Assembly (NCBI GenBank): GCA_024220505.1
Contig: JAKZZE010000026.1
Span: 558,001-622,000, forward strand
DNA: 64,000 nucleotides
Reading direction: 5' to 3'
From: Rhizopus arrhizus
Taxonomy: Eukaryota; Mucoromycota; Mucoromycetes; Mucorales; Rhizopodaceae
In this document: piece by piece, positions 40,743 to 50,528 of the stretch
How positions within the stretch are numbered: the first letter of the stretch is position 1
Layout: every line of letters begins with the position of its first letter
The notes under the pieces: model-generated
Told to the model about the DNA's origin: nothing
Database searches by the model: none
Seen by the model: the letters and a program-made list of their open reading frames with translations, nothing else
Translations under genes and position numbers: made by a program

Positions 40743-40889
40743 AAAAAATTTATTATAATCAACTACAATGGAGGATGGGAGGGTAGACGATATACAAAAC
40801 AAAAAAAAAAAAGAAAAAAAAAAAAAGAAAGAAAATATTACACATATCCAAAACACCAAACCTTCAACCACACAACAACTCACAAATCA
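40743..40889 (+). promoter_or_regulatory. G2 RT-integrase spacer with G-rich motif
   Basis: 147 bp containing CTACAATGGAGGATGGGAGGGTAG (about 40764), the counterpart of the G1 motif, followed by A-rich sequence leading to the integrase ATG. Confidence 0.5.
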
Positions 40890-42248
40890 ATGACAGTAAA
40901 CATGAATATCGACAAAATAAACACTCTGAAACAATACTTGCAAACTCTAGAAATACCTGAAGACATATCGTCTAGCTTAAAGAAATTCATACAAAAAGAA
41001 GCTACAAAATTCACTATTTACCGTGATATACTATATCGATACAACACAGACAACGGGGTAATTCGAAAAGTCCTAAACCAAGAAGAAGCCGAAGAAATAA
41101 TGTATGCTTATCATCAACACCCATTAGGAGGACATTTAGCCTATAACAACACTCTACACAAAATAGCTTCAAGATTCTATTGGGAAAAAATGAGCAAAGA
41201 TATCATGAACTACGTACAAAAATGTCGAAGATGCCAAAATCATGGAAAGAAAAAGCTGAACGAAGAACTGTATCCTGTAGCAGTATCTGCAAAGCCATTT
41301 GATCGAGTCGCCCTAGATGTGAAACACGTACAGACATCCAAATCAGGACACCGATACATCATTGCCGCAATTGATTATTTAACAAAATACGTCGAAGCAA
41401 GACCTATAAGATTCCAGACATCCTCAGAAATTGCCTTGTTTTTGTATGAAGAAATTATCTGTCGCCACGGCTGTCCTACTATAATCGTTTCTGACAATGG
41501 AAAACCATTCCTCAGTAATCTAATACGACAAATGTGCCTAAATTATTCAATAATACACAAAACAACGACTCCTTACAATCCTCAAAGTAATGGACTCATA
41601 GAAAGATTCAATCGAACACTAGGTCAAATTTTACAGAAACGATCAAGTGACGAAAAACAAGACTGGGATGAATATTTGCCGGCTACATTATTTGCCTATC
41701 GTACAATTAAGCAAGCCACTACAAAACAAACACCATTCTTTTTGTTGTATGGGTATGAACCTAAAACACCATTTGACTTGGACCATCACATGTATAACAA
41801 AAATTCAGTAAAGTTTGAAGCTGCCCTGTGGCACCGAACCGCTCACCAGTTACACAACTTGAATAAAGTTCGAAGCGGAGCAAGCCAAGCTATAAAACAA
41901 ACACAAGCTGTCCAAAAGAAGGCAATCGAAAAGAAAATACTGGACGAACGAAAAGAGCTGAAGCCGTCATTTAAGCTAGGAGAGTTAGTGCTTTTATATA
42001 AGGATTACCTATCAACATCATGGTCTGGTAAATTGCAAGACAGATGGGAAGGCCCTTTTATTGTTCATCATATTCTTGGGAAAGGCACATACCATATTAA
42101 AAATCACGATACACAAGACGTTAGAATAAGAAGGGTACATGGAAATCGCCTCAAACCTTATTTGGTACCAAAAGTACAATGGAGCACAGATCATGAACGA
42201 AGTCTTCCTCCTAGATTAGATCACGAGACTGAACAACTACTCCACTAA
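40890..42248 (+). CDS. G2 integrase, separate ORF, intact
   Basis: A 452-aa integrase closely related to that of G1 (25469-26815). HHCC domain AYHQHPLGGHL..CRRCQ; catalytic core D in VALDVKHV, D in IVSDNGKPF and E in GLIERFNRTLG. The C-terminal region (SWSGKLQDRWEGPFIVHHI) has no chromodomain. That it is open while gag and RT carry stops may be chance, or may mean that the lesions are young. Confidence 0.93.
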   Translation: MTVNMNIDKINTLKQYLQTLEIPEDISSSLKKFIQKEATKFTIYRDILYRYNTDNGVIRKVLNQEEAEEIMYAYHQHPLGGHLAYNNTLHKIASRFYWEKMSKDIMNYVQKCRRCQNHGKKKLNEELYPVAVSAKPFDRVALDVKHVQTSKSGHRYIIAAIDYLTKYVEARPIRFQTSSEIALFLYEEIICRHGCPTIIVSDNGKPFLSNLIRQMCLNYSIIHKTTTPYNPQSNGLIERFNRTLGQILQKRSSDEKQDWDEYLPATLFAYRTIKQATTKQTPFFLLYGYEPKTPFDLDHHMYNKNSVKFEAALWHRTAHQLHNLNKVRSGASQAIKQTQAVQKKAIEKKILDERKELKPSFKLGELVLLYKDYLSTSWSGKLQDRWEGPFIVHHILGKGTYHIKNHDTQDVRIRRVHGNRLKPYLVPKVQWSTDHERSLPPRLDHETEQLLH

Positions 42249-42308
42249 AGTAATAACGATACATATAAACACTAAAACATCAAAAAAGACCATATAAATA
42301 CAAAAACA

Positions 42309-43160
42309 TCAAAAAACTAGCTGGGATAAAAGTCTTCCAATATATGTTCTTTTCAAGACGTACTTCACTGATCTCTTTAAAGAGAAAGGAAAACAAGCTG
42401 TCATTCAAGAATTAGTAGACTACTTAAACAATTGGGAGCTAGAGCAAGGAGGGTCCGAAAATGTCTGCTATCTAGATGACAATGGCGAAGAAGAAACAAA
42501 AGAAATCTTCATTGAAAAAAGAGTACAAGAAATCCAAAATGAAATTATCCAAAAATAAATGAACTTATGGAACGAAAGGAGACGGAATGCATAACGCCAG
42601 TCTTAACACCCAGCGTGACTCCCTCTACTTCATCAAAAGCTATTCCAGTTCAAGAGACAAATGAATTATTGACTAACTTGGAACTATCTGAAAAAGAAAC
42701 CTTTGAATATGCCCTCAGTTCCATATTTGGTATCAATGAAAATCAAAACTTCTCAAGTGCGGACTACCATGAAGTAATGTTTATCAATTACTACAATGAA
42801 TACCGAGAAATATTGAAACAACAAGCCAAATTGAATAAAAGAAGAGAAGACGTACTTTCTAAATTTACTTTCTCTGTAAATGAATGGTCTCATTACAAAT
42901 TCGCTAAACCAACCAACAACCAATCTAGTATTCAATGCTATTTAGGAGCAAAGCACAATCAACTTAAAGCAATTTTGCCGCATCACACCCGCTACAGAAC
43001 TCTCTGTCAAAAAATTAAGAAAAGTGATATCTGGAGTAAGAATCAAGCAACGATCGAGGACGATCTTTCCCAAGGCCGAGGGATCTGTAACGAGAATGAT
43101 GAAGACATCTATAAAATTTTGGACAGTACAACTGACTTTGAAATCGACTTACTTCAGTAA
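42309..43160 (+). pseudogene. G2 third ORF (unknown function), broken
   Basis: Homologue of the G1 third ORF in two frames. 42316-42558 (..YVLFKTYFTDLFKEKGKQAV..) matches G1 YVFMFTEYFVTLCQQEG; a frameshift follows, and 42567-43160 matches the G1 C-terminal half (YNEYREILKQQAKLNKRRED, NEWSHY, SIQCYLGAKHNQLKAILP). The frame extends into the 3' LTR (GICNEND..). Conservation of length, order and LTR overlap between diverged copies argues that the ORF is an ancestral part of this lineage. Confidence 0.65.
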
Positions 43161-43512
43161 CTTAACTGAAATACACAACATCGACTCAAGTAAAAATATT
43201 AACTCAAGTAAAAATATCAACCTTATTTCCTTTTCTTTTTTCTCTTTCATTTTTATATAAATATCTCTATATCTTATTTCAATTCACTTTAGTTCACTTA
43301 AATTCACTTCTATTCAAAAACCTATTTTTACTTTGAATAAATTGTCTCTTAAAAGATAAAATCTATTTTTCTTATTTTATAACAAACAAGTCGAATTCCC
43401 TTGAAGCAAATTATCTTCATTGTATCTATTTTATATTTTTATTATATTTCTTTACATTTTACTTTACAAATCAAGTTTGATCCACCTAACAAGATCTGGT
43501 GGTCACTATATA
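43086..43512 (+). repeat. G2 3' LTR, truncated by element F
   Basis: Starts TGTAACGAGAATGATG after the purine-rich GGCCGAGGGATC. TATA (TATATAAATATC about 43254), AAT-AAA near 43337 and one GATCTGGTGGTCACTA (43493-43508) are present. Like the G1 3' LTR it has a single module where the 5' LTR has two. It ends at the TA target of F. Confidence 0.75.
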
Positions 43513-43953
43513 CAGTCCTGCTGTTAACTGCCTAACAAAAATAAAATTTAAGATGATTCCCGCAAAAATATAGCTAAACTTTTTAAATTTTAATGGAACA
43601 GTGTTAAAACAACATATTTTTATTGAACAAATTTTTATAGCACACTAATTAGTAAAATGTGGCGGAATTTAAAAAAATGAAAAATGACTATAAAATCAAT
43701 CTGACAACAAATCTTTAACGCTTTGTATATCCACCTTTAGCCTTGATAACCTCTTCAATTCTTTTTGGCATACCCTCGTAATACTTCATGTCCTCTTTAG
43801 TGAATTTGTTCCACTCTGCATCAAATCTATCCCACAATTCATCCATATTTTTGGGCTTGGTGTCATATGCATCTAATTCCAACTTAACATGATGCCAGAG
43901 GTGTTCAATTGGGTTTAGGTCGGGACTATTTGCTGGCCAGTCTTGAATATAGT

Positions 43954-44294
43954 TGTCATGTTTTGACATGTCAATAAGATACAGTCTTATCATTCTGGAC
44001 TAAATCTTTACAAATGAGTTTGAATAAGAATAGAACCTGATAATTATCACTGCCCTAAACAGCCAAGTTTCACTTTCATCTCAACAGTTGATTATTAACA
44101 TCAGTCTATAAAATTTTTCTTATACATGTCAAATCATATCGGTCATAACTATTTTTGTCATCTAATCTCAGGTCTTGCTCAACTAATATAAATAGCCTTG
44201 AAATCTTTCTTTAATAAAAGTATTCGACTTTAGAACTATTGTTCGGTCTCGTTAATTCTTCTTTATCTTATTTTTGAATACTTAAAACACTTCA
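43954..44294 (+). repeat. C2 5' LTR
   Basis: TGTCATG..ACACTTCA with TATAAATAG (about 44190) and AATAAA (about 44213). It reads identical to 49559-49899. Confidence 0.95.
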
Positions 44295-44337
44295 TTTTTT
44301 TTAACGAATTCTGAACTCCCAATCACAAAAATCAAAT

Positions 44338-45867
44338 ATGGCTAACGAAGATCAAACTCCTAATACTTTCGCTCATGGTGAAACTGATGTGTTTAGAACA
44401 AACATAGAGGAGGCATCAAAAGTGATCGAAGATACTGAAATGGCCAATGTGGAAGAAACACCATCTCTTATGGCAACAAGTTTGGTATCAAACGATGATA
44501 AACCCGTTGATGCTGTTATGGGTTTGAGGGTTCATTTAGAAGATCTTAGACAGCAAATTGCTAGGGCTGTGGTATCTGGCGCCTCACAAGAACAGCTCTC
44601 AAAATTACAAGAACAAGCAGTCAGCATAAAAAACTGTATCATGTTCTTGGACGAAGCACAGGCTTTTTGCGTCTCACCTCCCATGCCTACAGGTGATATA
44701 ATCCTTGGTCCTGGCCACGCTACAAATGTTTCTCACCCTCGCTCTGCTCATGTCATCCCACCTGACCTTCCAACCCGGCAGTGGCAGGGTAATATTTGGA
44801 GGAAAGAAGCTGAAGCACATGATTCAGTAGAAGATTTACTTGACACCTTTGCTCTGATCGTTGAATCAAATGGTCTATCCGTAGATTCTAGCTGGTCTCG
44901 TTTGGTTCCTATCAAAATGAACAGAGATCAGCGATCTTGGTTCAATGAAGTGCTCAAAGGTCGCAACTTGGTTTGGTCTGAAGTCAGAAAGATCATAGTC
45001 AAGACATACGCTGCACAGGACGTAGCTCAAGAGTTAGAGTATATGGATCAGCTGTTATCTCTTAAAATGGCCGCAGCAGAATCCATAGAAGCCTTCACTG
45101 ATCGATTCCAAAGAATCCGCAGAGCAGCCAAGTGGGACGATGACATCAAGACTGCCACCATATACAAGCGAGCTTTACCAGCATTTTTGCGTCAAGAGGT
45201 CTCTCGCTCCTTGTTGAACCTAGGAAGAGATCAACAAGACTCTGTCGCAAAAGTCGCTGCCAAAGCCAGGATGGTATTGTCATCCAACTTGTGTTCCGAG
45301 GTTAACCCACCACCTCGACAAGCTTCTGTCCCCGTCAAGTCTTCATCTTTGTCTCTCTCACCAAATGGAACAGAGGCATCTAAGTACAACCCTAGGAACT
45401 CACATTTGTTGAGCAACTTACAGGGTATAACTAAGAAGTCCTCTTCTCCTAGCAACATCAAAAACAAATTCCATTGTGCTATCCATGGCCCGGCCAATCA
45501 CCCTACAGACAAGTGCAACAAGTACAAGGATTTGTTGAACAGAAGCCCTCCGTTGGTGAACCCTTCCTCCACTACAAATAATTCATCAATGTCTTTTGTA
45601 TCTGTTGCTAAAAGGTGTTATCGTTGTTCTGGTAATGTTCCATGGTCCAGGGAACATGCGGCTAACTGTCCACGAGACAAGCCCTATCACGGCCCAACTA
45701 AGGCCATCCGTTCTGTTCGCTTGGATACATCAAGATCCAATGGTAACAAGCCCAGCCTCACCATCACTCCTCAAGCTAGACCACAACAGGCATCTTCCAA
45801 GGTGTCTAGTGGTGATAGCAACTTGATGGGCGTAGATGACGAGGGTTATCCAGTTAACTATGATTAA
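44338..45867 (+). CDS. C2 Gag
   Basis: 509 aa from ATG 44338 to TAA 45865-45867. Same architecture as the C1 Gag portion: variable acidic N-terminus, capsid-like region (DAVMGLRVHLEDLRQQIARA, VLKGRNLVWSEV) and Cys/His motifs CAIHGPANHPTDKC and CYRCSGNVPWSREHAANC. The N-terminal two thirds differ strongly from C1, whereas the last ~55 residues are almost the same. The 25 codons that link Gag to protease in C1 are replaced by a single TAA. It may be expressed as a separate Gag, with Pol made by readthrough, or it may be a lesion. Confidence 0.88.
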   Translation: MANEDQTPNTFAHGETDVFRTNIEEASKVIEDTEMANVEETPSLMATSLVSNDDKPVDAVMGLRVHLEDLRQQIARAVVSGASQEQLSKLQEQAVSIKNCIMFLDEAQAFCVSPPMPTGDIILGPGHATNVSHPRSAHVIPPDLPTRQWQGNIWRKEAEAHDSVEDLLDTFALIVESNGLSVDSSWSRLVPIKMNRDQRSWFNEVLKGRNLVWSEVRKIIVKTYAAQDVAQELEYMDQLLSLKMAAAESIEAFTDRFQRIRRAAKWDDDIKTATIYKRALPAFLRQEVSRSLLNLGRDQQDSVAKVAAKARMVLSSNLCSEVNPPPRQASVPVKSSSLSLSPNGTEASKYNPRNSHLLSNLQGITKKSSSPSNIKNKFHCAIHGPANHPTDKCNKYKDLLNRSPPLVNPSSTTNNSSMSFVSVAKRCYRCSGNVPWSREHAANCPRDKPYHGPTKAIRSVRLDTSRSNGNKPSLTITPQARPQQASSKVSSGDSNLMGVDDEGYPVNYD

Positions 45868-48800
45868 AATGTGAACACTATGGCCCTAGTTGATAGTGGT
45901 TCTTCTTTTAGCTCGATAGACACAAATTTTGTTAATAAATACAATATTGCAGTTGATAGAAATGTATCTGGTTCCGTTATTCTTGCTACAAGTGATAATG
46001 TTAGTAAACGTTTCGGTACAACCAAATTTCCATTAAGTGTTATTTACGGTGATAATGATAAAAATCTTATTCATACATCCCATTCTTTTGAAGTCCTTCC
46101 TCTTTCCTTGGATACTGAAGTTGTAATAGGATTAGATCTGATGCACAAGTTAAACATTCTTGTTACCAACTTAGCTATCAGACATCCTAATCTTGCACCA
46201 GTTATTGACAAAGAGATTACGGATGATACACCTGAACCTAACAAAGCTCCTTTCGGTACACCTGAGCAACAAGCTCATTTCCATAATGCTGTTAAACCAT
46301 TTGTTGATCAAAATGCCTTAATACCAAAGAATTCATTTTGTACTGTACCCGAGTCAGTTATACGTTTAGATACTGTTAAAGGAAAAACTGCTTACCGTGC
46401 ACCATATCGTACTCCTTTTAAATTACTACCAATCATGCGTGAATGTATTGACACTTGGTTAAAGGATGAAGTTATTGAACGTGCATCACCTAATTCAGAT
46501 TGGAATTCTCCTTTAACATTGGCACCTAAGAAAGACTTGCTTGGTAATCTCACAGGACATCGACCCTGTCTTGATCCTCGCTTGTTAAATTCTATTCTTG
46601 TGTCAAATGATAGACATCCTATTCCAAAGATCGAAGAGATTTTCGATCGATTACAAGGATCAACTATTTTTACCACACTTGATCTTCGACAAGCATTTCA
46701 TCGATTCCAAATCTATGAGCCTGATCGTATTAAGACCACATTCACTTTTGAAGGTCAACAATACCAATTTAGAGGTTGTCCATTTGGTTTGAAACATATT
46801 GCTTCCCGTTATCAACGAGTGATTAATATAGTGTTACGTGATTTACCTTATGCACAGGCTTTTGTTGATGATATCATCATATTTTCCAAGTCTTATGAGG
46901 AACACATCACACATGTGCAAAACATAATTCAGAGATTAACTAAAGTGAATTTGATCCTTAACCCAGACAAGTGTCATTTTGCGCAGTCTACTGTTTACTT
47001 GCTTGGGTTCTGTGTTGATGCCAAAGGGTCTCGACTCGATCCTCGTAAAGTTACAAACGCTTTGACTTGGCCTAGACCTTCATCTGGAAAAGAGATTCAA
47101 CGCTTTTTAGGACTGGTAAATTATTTTAGAAAATACTTGCCAAATATTTCTGAAGTCACTGCACCTTTGGACAAATTACGTTTCGAAGGTAAACTTGATA
47201 AACTTTGGACATCTGAACAAGAAAGAGCTTTTGAAAAGATCAAGGCATTATTGTCTTCTGCGCCACTTCTTCATCATCCAGATCTAGAACAACCTTTTTA
47301 TGTTGCTACTGATGCTAGTAACTATTCAATTGGTGCTGTTCTTTACCAAGTTATCAAAAATGAGACACGATATATCGGTTTCATGGCACGCTCACTTTCT
47401 ACATCTGAAAAGAATTATTCTACTACTAAACGTGAGCTATTAGCAGTGATATTTGCACTAAAGAAGTTTCATCCATTTTTGTGGGGTAATCCGTTCACCT
47501 TATACACCGATCACAAGGCCTTGACTTATCTCCACACTCAGCCTGTAGCTAACGCTATGATGATCAATTGGCTGGACACTATACTGGATTATAACTTCAA
47601 AATCATCCATCGACCTGGTATTCAAAATATTCTACCAGATGCTTTGTCGCGTCTTTTTGAACCTGAAAAAACGCTGGAGGGGGATAATAAAACCATCAAA
47701 ACAATCGTCACTTCCCAAATTATCAATTCTAACGGATCAATTCTTACATCCAGAATGATGATGCCTGCTGACTTGATGACCCCAGCACCAGAAGACAGAC
47801 AAAAGCTACTCATGGATACACATTTAGAAGGACACCGTGGAGCTCAAGCAATCGTAACAGCTTTACATAGTGATGGTATTCACTGGACAAAGCTCAAGGA
47901 AGATGCACTTGAAATAATACGTAGTTGTCCTGATTGCCAAAAATTCAATATCGCAAAGCACGGATACAATCCCTTGACCTCAATCTATGCTGATGCACCT
48001 TGGGATCACATCTGTATCGACACAGCCGGACCTTTCCCTACTTCAGTACAAGGTAATCAATACATCCTTCTGGTAGTAGACGTCTTTACACGATATTGTG
48101 TACTCAAAGCCTTGCCCGATAAATCCTCTCTCACTATTGCACTTGCATTAAGGAGTATCTTATCGCTCTTCGGTCGACCAAAAATTATCCAAAGTGATAA
48201 TGGTACTGAGTATGTCAATGAACTCGTCAGACTATATGTTGAATCATCCGGTATTGATCATCGTCTCATATCAGCTTATCATCCCCGAGCTAACGGTATA
48301 GTTGAACGATGGGTTGGCAAAGCAAAAAATATTTTGCACAAAAGATTACAAGGCAGAACTGAGGATTGGGACTTGTATGTTGACAGTACCCAAGAAGCCC
48401 TCAACAATACGCATACAGCTTTACACGGCACTAGACCTTTCTCATTGATGTTTGCAAGACGTCCCAATGAAAACAAGGATTATAATAACGTGCTGGACAA
48501 AACTAAATCGCCTGAAACGATGAAACAGTTAGAAACTAGAATTAACGAGTTTAATGACACTGTCTTACCGGCTATTCGTGAAAAAATAAAAACTTCACAA
48601 GCTGCTTCTCGAGACAAGTTCAACCAAACTCACAGAATTCTAACCGATATCCCCACTGGTAGTCAAGTCACGCTCAAGAATGTAAACCGTGTTGCAAAAA
48701 GTGATCCCCTCTACGTTGGTAATTATACTGCCAAAAGAAAAACTCAAGGTGGTTCATATGTGTTGGTTGATGCAACTGGAGCACTCTTACCAAGAGATGT

Positions 48801-49131
48801 ACCTCCATCGCAAATAAAGGTTATTTCCCAGGAAGTATCCTTATCCAATACTGATCAATCTGAATCATACGATGTTGAGGCAGTTCTACACCATAAGGGA
48901 TCACCGGGTAATTACTTATATAAAGTTCGATGGAAAGGTTATGGAGAAGAAGATGACACTTGGGAACCGGCTAGTCATTTCCATGATTACAGACCGATCC
49001 AAAAATATTGGTCACGTCTAAGTGAACAAGAACCAGCGCGCGAGGTTCAACTTGTTCCTAAAAAAGATACGACTAAGAAAAGAAAAAACGTGCATCGCAG
49101 TGTAACTAACTCTAAAAGAAACAGACGTTAA
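45868..49131 (+). CDS. C2 Pol (PR-RT-RNaseH-IN-chromodomain)
   Basis: In the same frame as Gag, immediately after the TAA; the first in-frame ATG is at 45880. About 1087 codons, almost identical to C1: protease MALVDSGSSFSSI, RT FVDDIIIFS, RNase H VATDASNYS, integrase HLEGHRGA..CPDCQ with the D, D, E residues, and chromodomain YKVRWKGYGEEDDTWEPASHF. No internal stop. No separate initiation signal is evident, so expression would most simply need readthrough of the UAA or help from another copy. Confidence 0.92.
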   Translation, partial: NVNTMALVDSGSSFSSIDTNFVNKYNIAVDRNVSGSVILATSDNVSKRFGTTKFPLSVIYGDNDKNLIHTSHSFEVLPLSLDTEVVIGLDLMHKLNILVTNLAIRHPNLAPVIDKEITDDTPEPNKAPFGTPEQQAHFHNAVKPFVDQNALIPKNSFCTVPESVIRLDTVKGKTAYRAPYRTPFKLLPIMRECIDTWLKDEVIERASPNSDWNSPLTLAPKKDLLGNLTGHRPCLDPRLLNSILVSNDRHPIPKIEEIFDRLQGSTIFTTLDLRQAFHRFQIYEPDRIKTTFTFEGQQYQFRGCPFGLKHIASRYQRVINIVLRDLPYAQAFVDDIIIFSKSYEEHITHVQNIIQRLTKVNLILNPDKCHFAQSTVYLLGFCVDAKGSRLDPRKVTNALTWPRPSSGKEIQRFLGLVNYFRKYLPNISEVTAPLDKLRFEGKLDKLWTSEQERAFEKIKALLSSAPLLHHPDLEQPFYVATDASNYSIGAVLYQVIKNETRYIGFMARSLSTSEKNYSTTKRELLAVIFALKKFHPFLWGNPFTLYTDHKALTYLHTQPVANAMMINWLDTILDYNFKIIHRPGIQNILPDALSRLFEPEKTLEGDNKTIKTIVTSQIINSNGSILTSRMMMPADLMTPAPEDRQKLLMDTHLEGHRGAQAIVTALHSDGIHWTKLKEDALEIIRSCPDCQKFNIAKHGYNPLTSIYADAPWDHICIDTAGPFPTSVQGNQYILLVVDVFTRYCVLKALPDKSSLTIALALRSILSLFGRPKIIQSDNGTEYVNELVRLYVESSGIDHRLISAYHPRANGIVERWVGKAKNILHKRLQGRTEDWDLYVDSTQEALNNTHTALHGTRPFSLMFARRPNENKDYNNVLDKTKSPETMKQLETRINEFNDTVLPAIREKIKTSQAASRDKFNQTHRILTDIPTGSQVTLKNVNRVAKSDPLYVGNYTAKRKTQGGSYVLVDATGALLPRDVPPSQIKVISQEVSLSNTDQSESYDVEAVLHHKGSPGNYLYKVRWKGYGEEDDTWEPASHFHDYRPIQKYWSRLSEQEPAREVQLVPKKDTTKKRKNVHRSVTNSKRNRR

Positions 49132-49558
49132 TACATTGACCTTCTTCCACCAACTTTCATTAACTATACATATACGTTACCAGCAAATTACGCAATTATA
49201 AAATATTTACAAGGATAGTAAAAAAAAAATGAATTTTTTTCTCATGCCTTAATATTTTTCAATATGCACATTTGTACGCAGTCACATTTACAGACAAACA
49301 TCACTTTAGCAATAAATTCCTGTTTAGGGTTTATTATCGCCTAAATGCTTTGTTCCATTCTTGAACACTATACTTTATATGTTTATATAAAGAGCCACTA
49401 TACGTTATATGACTTAACCCTACCAAGCACCTATTTCTTACAACAAATAGAGCTCATCTTGACATCTCAAACCTCATTTTCGACATTCACTTAAACAAAC
49501 ATATTTTTACTTGCCACATTAATCCCAGAAAATATAGTTACAACCTGGAAGGGGGCAA

Positions 49559-49899
49559 TGTCATGTTTTGACATGTCAATAAGATACAGTCTTATCATTC
49601 TGGACTAAATCTTTACAAATGAGTTTGAATAAGAATAGAACCTGATAATTATCACTGCCCTAAACAGCCAAGTTTCACTTTCATCTCAACAGTTGATTAT
49701 TAACATCAGTCTATAAAATTTTTCTTATACATGTCAAATCATATCGGTCATAACTATTTTTGTCATCTAATCTCAGGTCTTGCTCAACTAATATAAATAG
49801 CCTTGAAATCTTTCTTTAATAAAAGTATTCGACTTTAGAACTATTGTTCGGTCTCGTTAATTCTTCTTTATCTTATTTTTGAATACTTAAAACACTTCA
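49559..49899 (+). repeat. C2 3' LTR
   Basis: Follows the polypurine tract TGGAAGGGGGCAA. Identical to the 5' LTR; followed by the ATAGT target duplication. Confidence 0.95.
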
Positions 49900-50528
49900 A
49901 TAGTTAATTCCGTTATCTGCAAGCCATTTTCTAGTGAGTTTCGATGTGTGTTTTGTATCTCCGTCCTGTTGAAAGATGACTTCCTCATTGCTGAGACTGA
50001 AGTGCTCGAGTGTATCCTTATAGGAAGTATCCAAGATATGGGTGTACAGCTCTGATTTCATAGGATACTCAATAATACGGCATGCATAACCTACTCCTGA
50101 TGATGTCATGCATCCCCAAACCATCATTGAGCCTCCACCACCTTTTAATTGAGTCTGATAATTATGTGGTCGAAGTGGGTCATCCTTATGTTTCCATGTA
50201 ATTTGAGCTCCATCTGATCCCCATCTGTTGATTTTGGTTTCGTCGGAGAATATGACCTTGTTCCAGTCCTCTACAGTCCAGTCACGGTGTTTTTTGGCCC
50301 ATTCCAATCGCTTTTTCTGGTTAGTTCTCTTGATTAAAGGCTTCTTTTTCTTATACAGAGTTTTAAGGCCGAGGGATCTCATTAGTTGCGTCGTAGATGA
50401 GTACTGCAATTTGTAACCAAGAGACCACAGATATCTTTGAACATCCTTTTTTTTTTTTTTTTTTGTAATAAGTTATTTATTTATTTACAAATTAAAGAAA
50501 GTCACACGTCGTAATGAGAGGTATGCTT

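Larger units (their letters stand above)
28950..43512 (+). mobile_element. Ty3/gypsy element G2, older, interrupted
   Basis: The 5' LTR starts TGTAACGAAAATGG at 28950 and is resumed at 36121-36250 after an LTR fragment and chromovirus C1. The internal region is 36251-43085. The 3' LTR starts at 43086 and is cut at the TA at 43511-43512 by Tc1 element F; its remainder is not found past F. Gag and RT have nonsense and frameshift lesions; the integrase is intact. G2 was in place before G1, which inserted at its first LTR bases. Confidence 0.85.
43954..49899 (+). mobile_element. Chromovirus C2, recent insertion in F
   Basis: LTRs 43954-44294 and 49559-49899, both 341 bp and identical by eye. Target duplication ATAGT at 43949-43953 and 49900-49904. 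From about 45700 onward it is nearly identical to C1; the LTRs are too; but the gag region and the last part of the leader are strongly diverged. A single in-frame TAA separates gag and pol. Identical LTRs mean a recent transposition. Confidence 0.95.
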
